Below are positions 47,419 through 57,287 of a stretch of 64,000 bases of DNA, piece by piece. Origin of the DNA: Candidatus Accumulibacter phosphatis. GTDB lineage: Bacteria; Pseudomonadota; Gammaproteobacteria; Burkholderiales; Rhodocyclaceae. The stretch spans positions 1-64,000 of the forward strand of contig NZ_SPMY01000033.1 of NCBI RefSeq assembly GCF_012939955.1, given 5' to 3'. The notes below the pieces were generated by a model that worked only from the letters and a program-made list of their open reading frames with translations, had not been told where the DNA came from and searched no databases. The translations under genes were made by a program, and so were the position numbers. Positions within the stretch are counted from its first letter, which is position 1; the number at the start of each line of letters is the position of its first letter.

Positions 47419-49362
47419 CTACTTCTTGTCTTTGACTTCAGTGAACTCGGCATCGACAACGTCGCTGTCGTCCTTTCTCGCTTCACCCGCGGAATCCGCT
47501 CCGGGAGCATGCTGCTCGGCCGCGCCGCCAGCCGTCTCGGCCTGCTGCTTGGCGTACATTTTCTCGCCAAGTTTTTGCGCCGCCGTGCCGAGAGCCTCGG
47601 TTTTTGCCTTGATGCTCGCGACGTCGTCGCCACGAATGGATTCTTCGGCTTCCTTCATCGCCGCCTCAATGACGGCCTTCTCGTCATCGCTAAGCTCCTT
47701 GCCGTACTCGGCAAGCGACTTCTTGACCGAATGGATCATGCCGTCGCACTGATTGCGCGCTTCGGCCAGTTCGTGCGCCTTGCGGTCCTCTTCGGCGTGC
47801 ACTTCGGCATCCTGCACCATGCGCTGCACTTCTTCCTCGCTGAGACCGGAAGAGGCCTGGATCTTGATCTTGTTCTCCTTGCCGGTCGCCTTGTCCTTCG
47901 CCGAGACATGCAGAATGCCGTTGGCGTCGATATCGAAAGTGACTTCGATCTGTGGCATGCCACGCGGCGCCGGCGGGATGTCCGAGAGGTTGAACTGTCC
48001 GAGGCTCTTGTTGCCGTTGGCCATTTCACGCTCGCCCTGCAGAACATGAATGGTGACCGCCGACTGCCCGTCATCGGCCGTCGAGAAAACCTGGTTCGCC
48101 TTGGTCGGGATGGTGGTGTTCTTCTTGATCAGCTTGGTCATCACGCCGCCAAGCGTCTCGATACCCAGCGACAGCGGCGTCACGTCGAGCAACAGGACAT
48201 CCTTAACCTCGCCCTGCAGCACGCCGCCCTGAATGGCGGCACCGACGGCGACGGCTTCATCCGGATTGACGTCGCGGCGCGGTTCCTTGCCGAAGAAAGC
48301 CTTCACTTTTTCCTGCACCTTCGGCATCCGCGACTGGCCACCGACCAGAATCACGTCGTCGATGTCGCCTATCTTGCAGCCGGCATCCTTGAGGGCGATA
48401 CGACAGGGCTCGATGGTACGGTCGACCAGTTCATCGACCAGAGCTTCGAACTTGGCGCGGGTGATCTTCAAGGTCAGATGCTTGGGTCCGGAACTGTCGG
48501 CCGTGATGTACGGCAGGTTGATTTCGGTCTGCTGGCCGGAAGAGAGTTCGATCTTGGCTTTCTCGGCAGCATCCTTGAGGCGCTGCAGCGCGAGCACGTC
48601 GGCCTTCAGGTTGACCCCCGACTCTTTCTTGAACTCGTCGATGATGTAGTCGATGAGGCGTTGATCGAAGTCTTCACCGCCGAGGAAGGTGTCGCCGTTG
48701 GTGGACAAGACCTCGAACTGGTGCTCACCTTCGACCTGCGCGATTTCGATGATCGAAACGTCGAAGGTGCCACCGCCGAGGTCATAGACCGCGATCTTCT
48801 TGTCGCCCTGCTTCTTGTCCATCCCGAAAGCCAGCGCCGCGGCGGTCGGCTCGTTGATGATGCGCTTGACTTCCAGACCGGCAATGCGACCGGCGTCTTT
48901 CGTCGCCTGACGCTGGCTGTCGTTGAAGTAGGCCGGCACGGTGATCACCGCTTCGGTCACTTCCTCGCCGAGGTAGTCCTCAGCGGTCCTCTTCATCTTG
49001 CGCAGCACTTCGGCGGAAACCTGCGGCGGGGCGATTTTCTTGCCGCGCACCTCGACCCAGGCGTCGGCGTTGTCAGCCTTGAGAATCTTGAAAGGCATCA
49101 GCGCGATGTCTTTCTGCACTTCCTTCTCTTCAAAGCGGCGGCCGATCAGGCGCTTGATCGCGTACAGCGTGTTGGTTGGATTGGTGACCGCCTGCCGCTT
49201 GGCTGGCGCGCCGCAGAGAATTTCGTCGTCCTCGGCGTAAGCAACGATCGACGGCGTGGTGCGCGCACCTTCGGAGTTTTCGATAACCTTCGGCTTGCCG
49301 TTTTCCATAACGGCAACGCAGGAGTTGGTTGTGCCCAGATCAATGCCGATGATCTTGCCCAT
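47419..49362 (-). CDS. dnaK: Chaperone DnaK (Hsp70)
   Basis: A 647-residue Hsp70. The N-terminus [50 protein letters not shown] and [11 protein letters not shown] form the ATPase domain; the linker [13 protein letters not shown] leads to the substrate-binding domain, and the C-terminal tail is acidic ([13 protein letters not shown]) as in other proteobacteria. It follows grpE with 97 bases between. Expected to be induced by heat through the sigma32-like promoter upstream of grpE. Confidence 0.98.
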   Translation of the reverse strand: MGKIIGIDLGTTNSCVAVMENGKPKVIENSEGARTTPSIVAYAEDDEILCGAPAKRQAVTNPTNTLYAIKRLIGRRFEEKEVQKDIALMPFKILKADNADAWVEVRGKKIAPPQVSAEVLRKMKRTAEDYLGEEVTEAVITVPAYFNDSQRQATKDAGRIAGLEVKRIINEPTAAALAFGMDKKQGDKKIAVYDLGGGTFDVSIIEIAQVEGEHQFEVLSTNGDTFLGGEDFDQRLIDYIIDEFKKESGVNLKADVLALQRLKDAAEKAKIELSSGQQTEINLPYITADSSGPKHLTLKITRAKFEALVDELVDRTIEPCRIALKDAGCKIGDIDDVILVGGQSRMPKVQEKVKAFFGKEPRRDVNPDEAVAVGAAIQGGVLQGEVKDVLLLDVTPLSLGIETLGGVMTKLIKKNTTIPTKANQVFSTADDGQSAVTIHVLQGEREMANGNKSLGQFNLSDIPPAPRGMPQIEVTFDIDANGILHVSAKDKATGKENKIKIQASSGLSEEEVQRMVQDAEVHAEEDRKAHELAEARNQCDGMIHSVKKSLAEYGKELSDDEKAVIEAAMKEAEESIRGDDVASIKAKTEALGTAAQKLGEKMYAKQQAETAGGAAEQHAPGADSAGEARKDDSDVVDAEFTEVKDKK

Positions 49363-49459
49363 AGCAGAATCCTTTCAATATTTCGGTAAATTGTGACGAC
49401 ATCCGCCCACTGGCTGAATGTCTGTTGACAAACCCAAACTGGGGCTTATCGCAGGAATT

Positions 49460-50020
49460 TCAAGCCTTGGCCTTGGCGACGACAACCATCGCCGGACGCA
49501 ACACGCGCTCGGCCAGCAGATAGCCCTTCTGCAAGACCGTAACCACAGTGTTCGGCTCCTGCTCCGATTCGACGACGCTGATCGCCTGGTGAAGGTTCGG
49601 ATCGAACTTCTCGCCGAGCGGATTGACTTCTTTCAACGCCGACTTCTCGAAAGCGGCGACCAGTTGCTTGAGGGTGACTTCGCTTCCCGCGCGCAGGCTG
49701 TCGACGCTCTGCGTGTCGGTCGCCAGCGCGATTTCCAGGCTGTCCCTGACCGCCAGCAGTTCGCGAGCGAAGCGCTCGATGGCGAACCTGGCAGCCTTGG
49801 CGATATCCTCCTGGGCTCGCCGGCGCACGTTCTCGGTTTCCGCTTTGGCACGCAACCAGGCATCGTGATGCTCGGCGGCTTTCAGCTCGGCTTGACGCAA
49901 GGCGTCTTCAAAACTCGGCGCACGGCCTTCCGCAGGCGCGCTTTCGGCAATCACTTCAACAGGCTCCGTGGCTTCGGGCGCCGCGTTGCTCTCGTCAGGC
50001 GGTGTGTCGTTTACTTGCAT
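49460..50020 (-). CDS. grpE: Nucleotide exchange factor GrpE
   Basis: A 186-residue co-chaperone that releases ADP from DnaK. Acidic disordered N-terminus, a long coiled coil ([19 protein letters not shown]...), then the beta-wing core with [19 protein letters not shown] and [25 protein letters not shown]. The start at 50020 (MQVNDTPPD) has GGGAGA about 11 bases upstream. First gene of the chaperone operon. Confidence 0.96.
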   Translation of the reverse strand: MQVNDTPPDESNAAPEATEPVEVIAESAPAEGRAPSFEDALRQAELKAAEHHDAWLRAKAETENVRRRAQEDIAKAARFAIERFARELLAVRDSLEIALATDTQSVDSLRAGSEVTLKQLVAAFEKSALKEVNPLGEKFDPNLHQAISVVESEQEPNTVVTVLQKGYLLAERVLRPAMVVVAKAKA

Positions 50021-50051
50021 AGATGATGATCTCCCAGAAAACTGCACGCAG

Positions 50052-50079
50052 GTTGGGGCGAGTTTTTCGATTTCAAGGG
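50052..50079 (-). promoter_or_regulatory. Sigma32-like heat-shock promoter of grpE-dnaK-dnaJ
   Basis: On the minus strand CCCTTGAAA (50071-50079) and CCCCAACC (50051-50058) are 12 bases apart, close to the sigma32 consensus CTTGAAA-N11-16-CCCCATNT. It lies 32 bases before the grpE start. Supports heat induction by RpoH. Confidence 0.65.
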
Positions 50080-50203
50080 CTTTTTTATCTGCTTGAGGAG
50101 GTGGAAGGCCACCGCAATTCGCGCATAATTGCTCATTCAGCGCCTTGTTTCCCTAGCAGCATCTCAATTGTCTCTAGTCCCCCCAACAGGACTTGGTACT
50201 CGC

Positions 50204-51553
50204 ATGACGGAGAAAATCGGCAAATATCAGATTATTCGCACGCTCGGCAAGGGTGCGACAGCGGTCGTCTATCTGGCCCAGGATCCGGACGCAACTCGTC
50301 AGGTCGCCATCAAGCTGATCCGCTTTGGCAAGGATAGCGCAGCGATGTCACGGCGCTTGCGCAAGATCTTCCAGACCGAGGACGCGATCGGCCGACGGCT
50401 CAATCACCCCAACATCGTCAAGGTGTACGACGCCGTCGTCGAGAAAGACCAAGCCTACCTGGTCATGGAATTCGTTGACGGCGGAGCGCTCGACCGCTTC
50501 TGCTCGATCAACCGCCTGCTCCCGATGCACCGCGTCATCGGCATCATTTTCAAGTGCTGCCTGGCGCTTGATCACGCTTTCCACCAGGGCGTCGTCCATC
50601 GCGACATCAAGCCGGCCAACATTCTGCTCGACGCCGACGACAATCCGCGCATCACCGACTTCGGCCTGGGGCTGAACCTGCACAAGGACATGGGCCAGGA
50701 CTCGACCTTCGTCATGGGCGTCGGCTCACCCGCCTATATGTCTCCCGAACAGGTCAAGAACTACCCGCTCAATCACAAGACCGACCTCTACTCCTTGGGC
50801 GTACTACTGTTTCAGCTACTCACCGGGCGGCTACCGTACCGTGCCAACAATCCTGCGACGCTGGTCTACAAGATCGTCAACATGGATGCGCCGTCGGTTT
50901 GTGCGCTGAACCCCAACCTGCCGGCTGGCCTCGATGCAATCATCAAGAAATCTCTTGAAAAAGACCTCTACAGCCGCTACCGCAATGGTGCCGCGTTCGC
51001 CAAGGATCTCTCGGCGGTGCGTTACCAGATGCTCGACGAAGACCAGACCCAACAGGATCTGACCCACTTCGAAAGGCTGCGCAAGCTCGACTTCTTCGTT
51101 GAATTCGAGGATATCGAGCTCTGGGAAGTGCTGCGCATCAGCAGGTGGCGGGAGATATCGGAGAAGGTCACCCTGATCCGCGAAGGCGACAATCACCGCA
51201 AGTTCGGCGTGATCATTGACGGCTTCGTCGAAGTATCAAACAACGGGCGGGTCATCTGCCGACTGGGTTCGAGCGACGTGATCGGCGAAATGGCTTTCAT
51301 GCATCCCACTGACACCCTGCGGCACGCCACCGTAGTCACTCTGGAAGCCACGCTATTCCTCGAAATCAACAGCGCGGCGCTGGAATTGGCTTCCGACGAA
51401 CTGCGCGAACGCTTCAACAAAGTTCTCGTGACCAATGTGCTCCGCCGCTTGCGCGAAGCCAACAAAGTCCTCGCCAAGCTTGGCCAGACCGCCGTGCAGG
51501 GCAGCCTTTCGGCCTCCTCTCTAGGACTGACGCCGCCGCTGCAATTGCTCTAG
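50204..51553 (+). CDS. Ser/Thr protein kinase with C-terminal cyclic-nucleotide-binding domain
   Basis: A 449-residue Hanks-type kinase without a membrane segment. Residues about 8-270: Gly loop LGKGATAVVYLA, VAIKLI (Lys), HRDIKPANILLD, DFGLGL, SPAYMSPEQV. Residues about 310-430: a cNMP-binding-like domain (FEDIELWEVLRISRWREI...IREGD.HRKFGVIIDGFVEVSNNGRVICRLGSSDVIGEMAF...), with GEMAF in place of the usual GE.AL. The phosphate-binding Arg of cAMP sites is not clearly visible, so ligand binding is uncertain. The start at 50204 (MTEKIGKYQII) fits the kinase domain beginning at residue 8. It is divergent from grpE. The PP2C phosphatase at 28143 is a possible counterpart. Confidence 0.9.
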   Translation: MTEKIGKYQIIRTLGKGATAVVYLAQDPDATRQVAIKLIRFGKDSAAMSRRLRKIFQTEDAIGRRLNHPNIVKVYDAVVEKDQAYLVMEFVDGGALDRFCSINRLLPMHRVIGIIFKCCLALDHAFHQGVVHRDIKPANILLDADDNPRITDFGLGLNLHKDMGQDSTFVMGVGSPAYMSPEQVKNYPLNHKTDLYSLGVLLFQLLTGRLPYRANNPATLVYKIVNMDAPSVCALNPNLPAGLDAIIKKSLEKDLYSRYRNGAAFAKDLSAVRYQMLDEDQTQQDLTHFERLRKLDFFVEFEDIELWEVLRISRWREISEKVTLIREGDNHRKFGVIIDGFVEVSNNGRVICRLGSSDVIGEMAFMHPTDTLRHATVVTLEATLFLEINSAALELASDELRERFNKVLVTNVLRRLREANKVLAKLGQTAVQGSLSASSLGLTPPLQLL

Positions 51554-51635
51554 ACAGAAGTTTGGCACGGCGCGCTGTCGATGTCGCGGAAGCGTATTGA
51601 GAGGATGGATGGCACCGGGCGCGCTGGCGCCGCCC

Positions 51636-52739
51636 TCAGGATGACGCTCCCAGAGCCTTGGCACGCAGGGCGCTGAGTTCCAGGCCGGCCGCCTCCGGTG
51701 CGAGTTGCGTCGGCCAGCCGCGCAGCTGCGTTTCGGCAATGTCGGCCAGGGCGCGAATCCAGTCGTCGCGGTCGTTGAGGCACGGCAGGTAGTGGAACTC
51801 CTTGCCGCCGCCGCCGAGGAACTCGGCGCGCCCTTCGATGGCTATCTCTTCGAGCGTCTCCAGGCAGTCGGCAGGGAAACCCGGACAGATCACATCGACC
51901 CGCTGCACACCCTCTTTACCGAGCGCCTTCAAAGTCGGCGCGGTATACGGCTGCAACCACTCGGCGCGACCGAAGCGCGACTGAAAGCAGATCTGATAGC
52001 GCCCCGCAGCAAGACCAAGCGCCTCGGCCAGCAAGCGGCCACTCTTCTGGCACTCGCAGTGGTAGGGATCGCCTTTGTCCAGGGTGTAGCGCGGCAGCCC
52101 ATGAAAACTCATGATCAGCCGATACGAATCGCCCGGCTGCCCACTGCTCGCCCAATGCTCGCGAACACTGGCCGCGAGCGCCGCGATGTAGCCGGGATGG
52201 TCGGCGAAACTCCGGACCGAGCGCACTTCCGGCTGGTTGCGAACACTTTGTAACCAGCTGCAGGCGGCATCGATGGCGGTGGCGGTGGTACTTGCCGCGT
52301 ACTGAGGGTAGAGCGGCAGCAGCAGAATCCGCGTACAGCCTGCGGCCTTGAGTCGCGAGAGGGTTGCCGCAATCGACGGCTCGCCGTAACGCATGGCGTA
52401 GTCGACGACCACCTGATGCCCTGCCTGTCCCAGGAAACCACGCAGCAGCTTCGCCTGCCGCTCGACATACACTTTCAGCGGCGAGCCAGCGGCCGTCCAG
52501 ATCGACGCGTATTTTTCGGCCGACCGTCGCGGTCGCACTCTGAGAATGATGCCATTCAGGATCAGCCACCAGAGCGGGCGTGGAATCTCGACGACGCGCG
52601 CGTCGGAAAGAAATTCCTTGAGGTAGCGTCGCACCGCCGGCGCCGTCGGCTCGTCGGGTGTGCCGAGATTGATCAGCAAAACGGCAGTTCTTGCCGGCGA
52701 ACCATGACCGTAAGCCGGCTCGGGGAGATAACGAGGCAT
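51636..52739 (-). CDS. hemH: Ferrochelatase
   Basis: A 367-residue enzyme that inserts iron into protoporphyrin IX in haem synthesis. [13 protein letters not shown] at the N-terminus, [26 protein letters not shown], the catalytic His in [25 protein letters not shown] and [15 protein letters not shown] are all typical. The extra length is a C-terminal tail (about 20 residues). The start at 52739 shares one base with the hrcA stop (TGATG), so hrcA and hemH are coupled. Confidence 0.95.
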   Translation of the reverse strand: MPRYLPEPAYGHGSPARTAVLLINLGTPDEPTAPAVRRYLKEFLSDARVVEIPRPLWWLILNGIILRVRPRRSAEKYASIWTAAGSPLKVYVERQAKLLRGFLGQAGHQVVVDYAMRYGEPSIAATLSRLKAAGCTRILLLPLYPQYAASTTATAIDAACSWLQSVRNQPEVRSVRSFADHPGYIAALAASVREHWASSGQPGDSYRLIMSFHGLPRYTLDKGDPYHCECQKSGRLLAEALGLAAGRYQICFQSRFGRAEWLQPYTAPTLKALGKEGVQRVDVICPGFPADCLETLEEIAIEGRAEFLGGGGKEFHYLPCLNDRDDWIRALADIAETQLRGWPTQLAPEAAGLELSALRAKALGASS

Positions 52740-53767
52740 CAGGAATTGGCCTGGTAAGAGAGCGCGGAAGAAAGTAGTTTGGCGGTGATATCGACGATCG
52801 GAATGACGCGGTCGTAGGCCATGCGGGTGGGACCAATCACACCCACCGAGCCGACGATCTGACCGTCGACCTCGTAAGGCGCGGTAACCACACTGCATTC
52901 ATCGAGGGGTGCCAGGCCCGATTCGCCGCCAATAAAGATCTGCACGCCGTCGGCGCGATGCGACAGATCGAGCAACTGCATCAGCGAAGTCCGCTGCTCG
53001 AAGAGGTCGAACAACTCGCGCAGCCGCTTCATGTTCGACGAGAACTCCTCGACTTCGAGCAGATTACGCTCACCCGAGATGATATAGCGCTCGTCCGTGC
53101 CCTTCATCGCCTCGTCACCGGCGGCCAGCGCGGCGGCCATCAGCGACTGCAGATCGCCACGCAAGCGCAGCAGCTCCTCCTGGACACGCAGGCGAATATG
53201 CTCGAAATCGCCACCGATGAAATGCTGGTTCAGGTAATTGGTTGCCGTAACCAGTTCCGACGGGGTATATGAGCGGCCGGGAAAGAGCAGGCGATTCTGC
53301 ACGTCACCGTCGGCCGTCACCAGGATCAGCAGAATGCGCTTTTCCGACAGACTGACGAATTCGATCTGACGAATCCTCGGCACCCGCCGCCTGGGCGTCA
53401 TGACGATACCCGCAAAGTGACTCAAGCCGGAGAGCAGGCGCGAAGCATTGCTGATCAGCTGCCGCGGTTGCGAGAGCAATAGCTGCCCCTCGATGGCGTC
53501 AATCTTTTCTTTCTCGAGCGGCTCGACGGTGAGCAGGCTGTCGACGAAGAAACGGTAACCACGCGAGGTCGGCACACGTCCGGCCGAGGTATGCGGACTG
53601 GCGATCAGACCATTCTCTTCGAGGTCAGCCATGACGTTACGCACGGTCGCTGCCGACAGGTCCAGGCCGGAGTACTTTGACAAGGCACGCGACCCGACCG
53701 GCAGCCCGTCCGCGATGTAACGTTCAATGAGCGTCTTGAGCAGCCTTCTGGCGCGTTCGTCTAGCAT
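52739..53767 (-). CDS. hrcA: Heat-inducible transcription repressor HrcA
   Basis: A 342-residue repressor that binds CIRCE operators. A winged helix at the N-terminus ([47 protein letters not shown]), the [20 protein letters not shown] block, and the C-terminal [16 protein letters not shown] are diagnostic. I found no CIRCE element (TTAGCACTC-N9-GAGTGCTAA) in this window, so its target, typically groESL in betaproteobacteria, is elsewhere. It is divergent from nadK. Confidence 0.95.
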   Translation of the reverse strand: MLDERARRLLKTLIERYIADGLPVGSRALSKYSGLDLSAATVRNVMADLEENGLIASPHTSAGRVPTSRGYRFFVDSLLTVEPLEKEKIDAIEGQLLLSQPRQLISNASRLLSGLSHFAGIVMTPRRRVPRIRQIEFVSLSEKRILLILVTADGDVQNRLLFPGRSYTPSELVTATNYLNQHFIGGDFEHIRLRVQEELLRLRGDLQSLMAAALAAGDEAMKGTDERYIISGERNLLEVEEFSSNMKRLRELFDLFEQRTSLMQLLDLSHRADGVQIFIGGESGLAPLDECSVVTAPYEVDGQIVGSVGVIGPTRMAYDRVIPIVDITAKLLSSALSYQANS

Positions 53768-53842
53768 GGCTTGGATTCTACAAAAATTCCCCGCTCGCGG
53801 GGGCGCCGCGGATGAAAGCTGAATTGTGGTCTAATTGACGCC

Positions 53843-54772
53843 ATGAACAATGTCTTTCCTCACGAATCGACCGATTGCGCGAATCTGCCCAAGACCATTG
53901 CGCTGATCGGCAAGTATCATAGTCAGGATATTGCCGAATCGATCCGCATGCTGGCCAGATACCTGCACGAACGCGGCATGACGGTCCTGATCGAGGAGGA
54001 AACCGCACGCAACGTCGTCTCGCAACTTGACCTGCGCAGCTGGGCGAGCGGCAGTTTTGCCTGGCTGGGCGCGCATGCCGATATGGCCATCGTGGCCGGC
54101 GGCGACGGCACCATGCTCAACGCCGCACGCCAACTGGCCCGCTATCGCGTGCCCCTGGTCGGGGTCAACCAGGGGCGCCTGGGCTTCATGACCGACATCT
54201 CGCGCAACGACATGCTGGCGGCCATGGACGACCTGCTCGACGGCAAATTCGTTCCCGAAACGCGCATGCTCCTGGAAGCCGAGGTGCTGCGTGACGAACG
54301 CCCTGTCGGCGCCCCTCACCTGGCGCTCAACGACGTGGTCGTCGACAAGGGAGCCATCGGCCGAATGATCGAATTCGAGCTCTTCGTTGACAGCGAATTC
54401 ATCTACCACCTGCGCGCGGACGGCCTGATTGTCGCCACCTCCACCGGCTCGACAGCCTACGCGCTATCGGCCAATGGCCCGATCCTGCATCCCCAGGTTT
54501 CGGCGATCGCGCTGGTCCCGCTTTGCCCGCATGCGCTGACCAACCGGCCGATCCTCGTTGGTGATCGCAACGAGATCGAGATCCGCATCGTTCATGGCAC
54601 CGATTCGCGCGTGCACTTCGACGGCCAGGTGACAGTCGACCTCACGAACGGCGATTGCGTACGCATCCGTCGCTCCGAGTATTCGATCTGCCTGCTGCAT
54701 CCACCCGGCCACAGCTACTTCGCCATGCTCCGTCAGAAGCTCCACTGGAGCGAGCGACCAAAGGAGCACTAG
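53843..54772 (+). CDS. nadK: NAD kinase
   Basis: A 309-residue kinase that makes NADP from [14 protein letters not shown] is the ATP/NAD site, [17 protein letters not shown] and [16 protein letters not shown] are conserved. The longer N-terminus ([14 protein letters not shown]) is not conserved but lies in the only sensible frame. recN follows after 23 bases, an arrangement common in proteobacteria. Confidence 0.96.
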   Translation: MNNVFPHESTDCANLPKTIALIGKYHSQDIAESIRMLARYLHERGMTVLIEEETARNVVSQLDLRSWASGSFAWLGAHADMAIVAGGDGTMLNAARQLARYRVPLVGVNQGRLGFMTDISRNDMLAAMDDLLDGKFVPETRMLLEAEVLRDERPVGAPHLALNDVVVDKGAIGRMIEFELFVDSEFIYHLRADGLIVATSTGSTAYALSANGPILHPQVSAIALVPLCPHALTNRPILVGDRNEIEIRIVHGTDSRVHFDGQVTVDLTNGDCVRIRRSEYSICLLHPPGHSYFAMLRQKLHWSERPKEH

Positions 54773-54795
54773 GCAATTCCTGCGACCACCCCATC

Positions 54796-56451
54796 ATGCT
54801 ACGCCGGCTGACAATTCGCGACTTTGTACTGGTCGATCGCCTTGAACTCGAGTTCCAGGGCGGTTTCGGCACGCTCACCGGAGAAACCGGCGCCGGCAAA
54901 TCGATTCTTGTCGACGCGCTGGCGTTTGCCCTTGGCGAGCGCGCCGACGCCAGCCTGATACGCGCCGGCAGCGAACGCGCCGAGATTGGCGCCGAGTTTG
55001 ATCTCGACCAGTCTCCGGCGGCCGCCGCATGGTTGCGAGAGCACGATATCGATAGCCAGGACGGTCTGCTGCTGCGCCGCGTGCTCGATGCCAACGGCCG
55101 CTCGCGCGCCTACCTGAACGGCTCGCCGGTCACCCAGGCGCAGCTCCGCGAGGTCGCCGAAGGATTGGTCGACATCCACGGTCAGCACGCCCACCAGTCG
55201 CTGCTGCGCGGCGACGCCCAACGCGCACTACTCGATTCGCACGCCCGGCTCGACGCCCTGCTGGCTGAAGTCGCCACCGCCTGGCGGCAATGGCGCGACG
55301 CCAGGAACCGCCTCGACGCCGCCGCCGAGGGCATTGAAGCCTTGGCCGCCGAACGCGAGCAGCTGGATTGGCAACTGGGAGAACTGGCAGCGCTCGGCTT
55401 CTCGAGCGAAGAATGGCGGGCACTGAACGACGAGCACAAGCGCCTGGCACACGCAGCAAGCCTGGGTGAAGGCGCCCAGTTCGCGCTGCAGGTGCTCGCC
55501 GAAGGCGATGCAGCATGCGAAGCGCAAGTCGCCAGAGTCGCCAGTCGGCTCGATGGCCTCTCCGAATACGACCCCGCTCTCTCTGAAGTCGCCGTTCTGC
55601 TGCAGTCGGCGCAGGCGGAGCTCAGCGAAGCAATCTCGGCACTTCGCCGCTACGCCAACCGCGTCGAGCTTGATCCGCAGCGCCTGACGGACGTCGAAAG
55701 CCGCCTCGAAGCCGTCCTTGATTGTGCGCGAAAATTTCGCTGCACTCCGGACGAACTGCCGGCCTTGCTGGCGCGCTGGCAGGAGAGATTGGCGGTACTT
55801 GGTGATGCCGCCGACCTCGCCGGGCTGAGCGAACGCGTCGAAGCGGCGGGCAAGCATTACGGTGAACTGGCTCGGCGGCTGTCCGCCAGTCGCGCAAGCG
55901 CTGCCCTGGCCCTGGGCGGCGAAGTCAGCCAGGTGATGCAGCAACTGGCACTTGGCGGCGGCTGCTTCGACATCGCGCTGCTGCCGATCGAGGGCGGCAG
56001 CGCCGCCGGACTTGAGCAGATCGAGTTTCGCATTGCCGGGCTGGCCGGAAATGAGTCGCGCTCCCTGGCCAAGGTCGCCTCGGGCGGCGAGTTGTCGCGC
56101 ATCAGCCTGGCCATCCAGGTAGTCACCAGTCAGGCGGCAAGCGTCCCGACACTGATCTTTGACGAGGTGGACGTGGGCATTGGCGGCGGCGTCGCCGAGG
56201 TCGTCGGCCGCCTCCTGCGCGAACTGGGTGCCGAACGACAAGTCCTTTGCGTGACGCATCTGCCGCAAGTCGCCGCACGCGCCAACTGGCAGTGGCAAGT
56301 CAGCAAGGTCTCCGAGGCCGGTCAGCTACGTAGCCGTGTCAGCACACTTGGAGCCGAAGCACGTATCGAAGAGATCGCCCGCATGCTGGGCGGCATAGAA
56401 ATCACGCCGATCACTCGCCAGCACGCCAAGGAAATGCTGCAACTTCCCTGA
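54796..56451 (+). CDS. recN: DNA repair protein RecN
   Basis: A 551-residue SMC-like ATPase in double-strand-break repair. Start at 54796 (MLRRLTIRDFVLVDRLELEF). Walker A GETGAGKSILVDAL near residue 30, long coiled coils, VDIHGQHAHQSL, then the signature ASGGELSRISLAIQVV and Walker B LIFDEVDVGIGG, with VTHLPQVAARAN at the end. Follows nadK as a likely two-gene operon. Confidence 0.96.
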   Translation: MLRRLTIRDFVLVDRLELEFQGGFGTLTGETGAGKSILVDALAFALGERADASLIRAGSERAEIGAEFDLDQSPAAAAWLREHDIDSQDGLLLRRVLDANGRSRAYLNGSPVTQAQLREVAEGLVDIHGQHAHQSLLRGDAQRALLDSHARLDALLAEVATAWRQWRDARNRLDAAAEGIEALAAEREQLDWQLGELAALGFSSEEWRALNDEHKRLAHAASLGEGAQFALQVLAEGDAACEAQVARVASRLDGLSEYDPALSEVAVLLQSAQAELSEAISALRRYANRVELDPQRLTDVESRLEAVLDCARKFRCTPDELPALLARWQERLAVLGDAADLAGLSERVEAAGKHYGELARRLSASRASAALALGGEVSQVMQQLALGGGCFDIALLPIEGGSAAGLEQIEFRIAGLAGNESRSLAKVASGGELSRISLAIQVVTSQAASVPTLIFDEVDVGIGGGVAEVVGRLLRELGAERQVLCVTHLPQVAARANWQWQVSKVSEAGQLRSRVSTLGAEARIEEIARMLGGIEITPITRQHAKEMLQLP

Positions 56452-56736
56452 CCAGGAGAACAAGACCGAAGACCAGGCGCGAGGCGCACTCCGGAACGCC
56501 TTGCAGCGCTCACCGCCCGGACTCCAAACGCCTGCGCCGGGCCCCCGCGCAAGGGCTTCGCGTAACGAGTTCACCCTGAACGGCACGCGCTTCGGGAAAT
56601 CTTGCGGGAAACCTGGCTTCCGGGACACCCGGGCGGTGGCGCTCGCCGCCCGGCGAGCAGCCAGCAGTTGACCACCTTCGTGAAAACCCGGATCACGTCC
56701 GGAAACGGCGCTACCAGCGGCGCCGCCAAGCCAGGC
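56452..56736. other. Gap between recN and the XRE regulator
   Basis: About 285 bases between convergent genes. Nothing recognisable apart from GC-rich sequence; no terminator with a T run is seen. Confidence 0.4.
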
Positions 56737-57043
56737 TCAAACAGCCTTCTTGACCTTGCCTCTGGCTGCTTTTTTGAGGGATTTGAATTGTTCGGGGTCT
56801 TCCGCCTTCAGATACTCGACGACCTCGAAGTCCTCGCGCTTGAGGCGCTGAATATCGATTTGCTCGACATGCACCAGGCGCAGCAACTCACGTACCGGCT
56901 TTGGCATGTTGCGGCCACTCTCGTAGCGCGAACCACCACTTTGCGTCACGCCAATTTTTTGACCAGAACTGCTGCTGATTGAGGCCAAGCTTGCGGCGAA
57001 TTTCGCGAGGATCGACCCTCTCGACGACTTTGACGGTGCTCAT
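56737..57043 (-). pseudogene. XRE-type helix-turn-helix regulator, frameshifted at an A6/T6 run
   Basis: One base removed gives a 101-residue protein: MSTVKVVERVDPREIRRKLGLNQQQFWSK followed by IGVTQSGGSRYESG, a classic XRE helix-turn-helix, then MPKPVRELLRLVHVEQ and a basic C-terminus (LKKAARGKVKKAV). The lesion is in the six-base run at 56955-56960, where five bases keep the frame. AAAGGAT lies upstream of the ATG at 57043. It resembles antitoxin or autoregulated small repressors, but no toxin gene is adjacent. Confidence 0.8.
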
Positions 57044-57287
57044 AGCTATCCTTTCGTACGATGACTCTACGCGAACCAGCAGGCAACCCGCTTCCTGCCA
57101 CAGATCGACACCCTCTGACCCAAGTAATACACGGCACACTATAGGCGAATCAAACAGAATTGCAAGTGGCATTTGATTAGAACATTTGACTAATGCCGAT
57201 CGGCTCATCAGGGCCGGAGGCTCTTTGCCGCCGTGTCAAGCAATGCTTTAGAATAGCGGTTTTTTCGGACCTCGAATTGGATTGGCA

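Noticed and set aside
52739-53842. CIRCE operator near hrcA or grpE
   Set aside because: No TTAGCACTC-N9-GAGTGCTAA pattern was found in the gaps around either locus.
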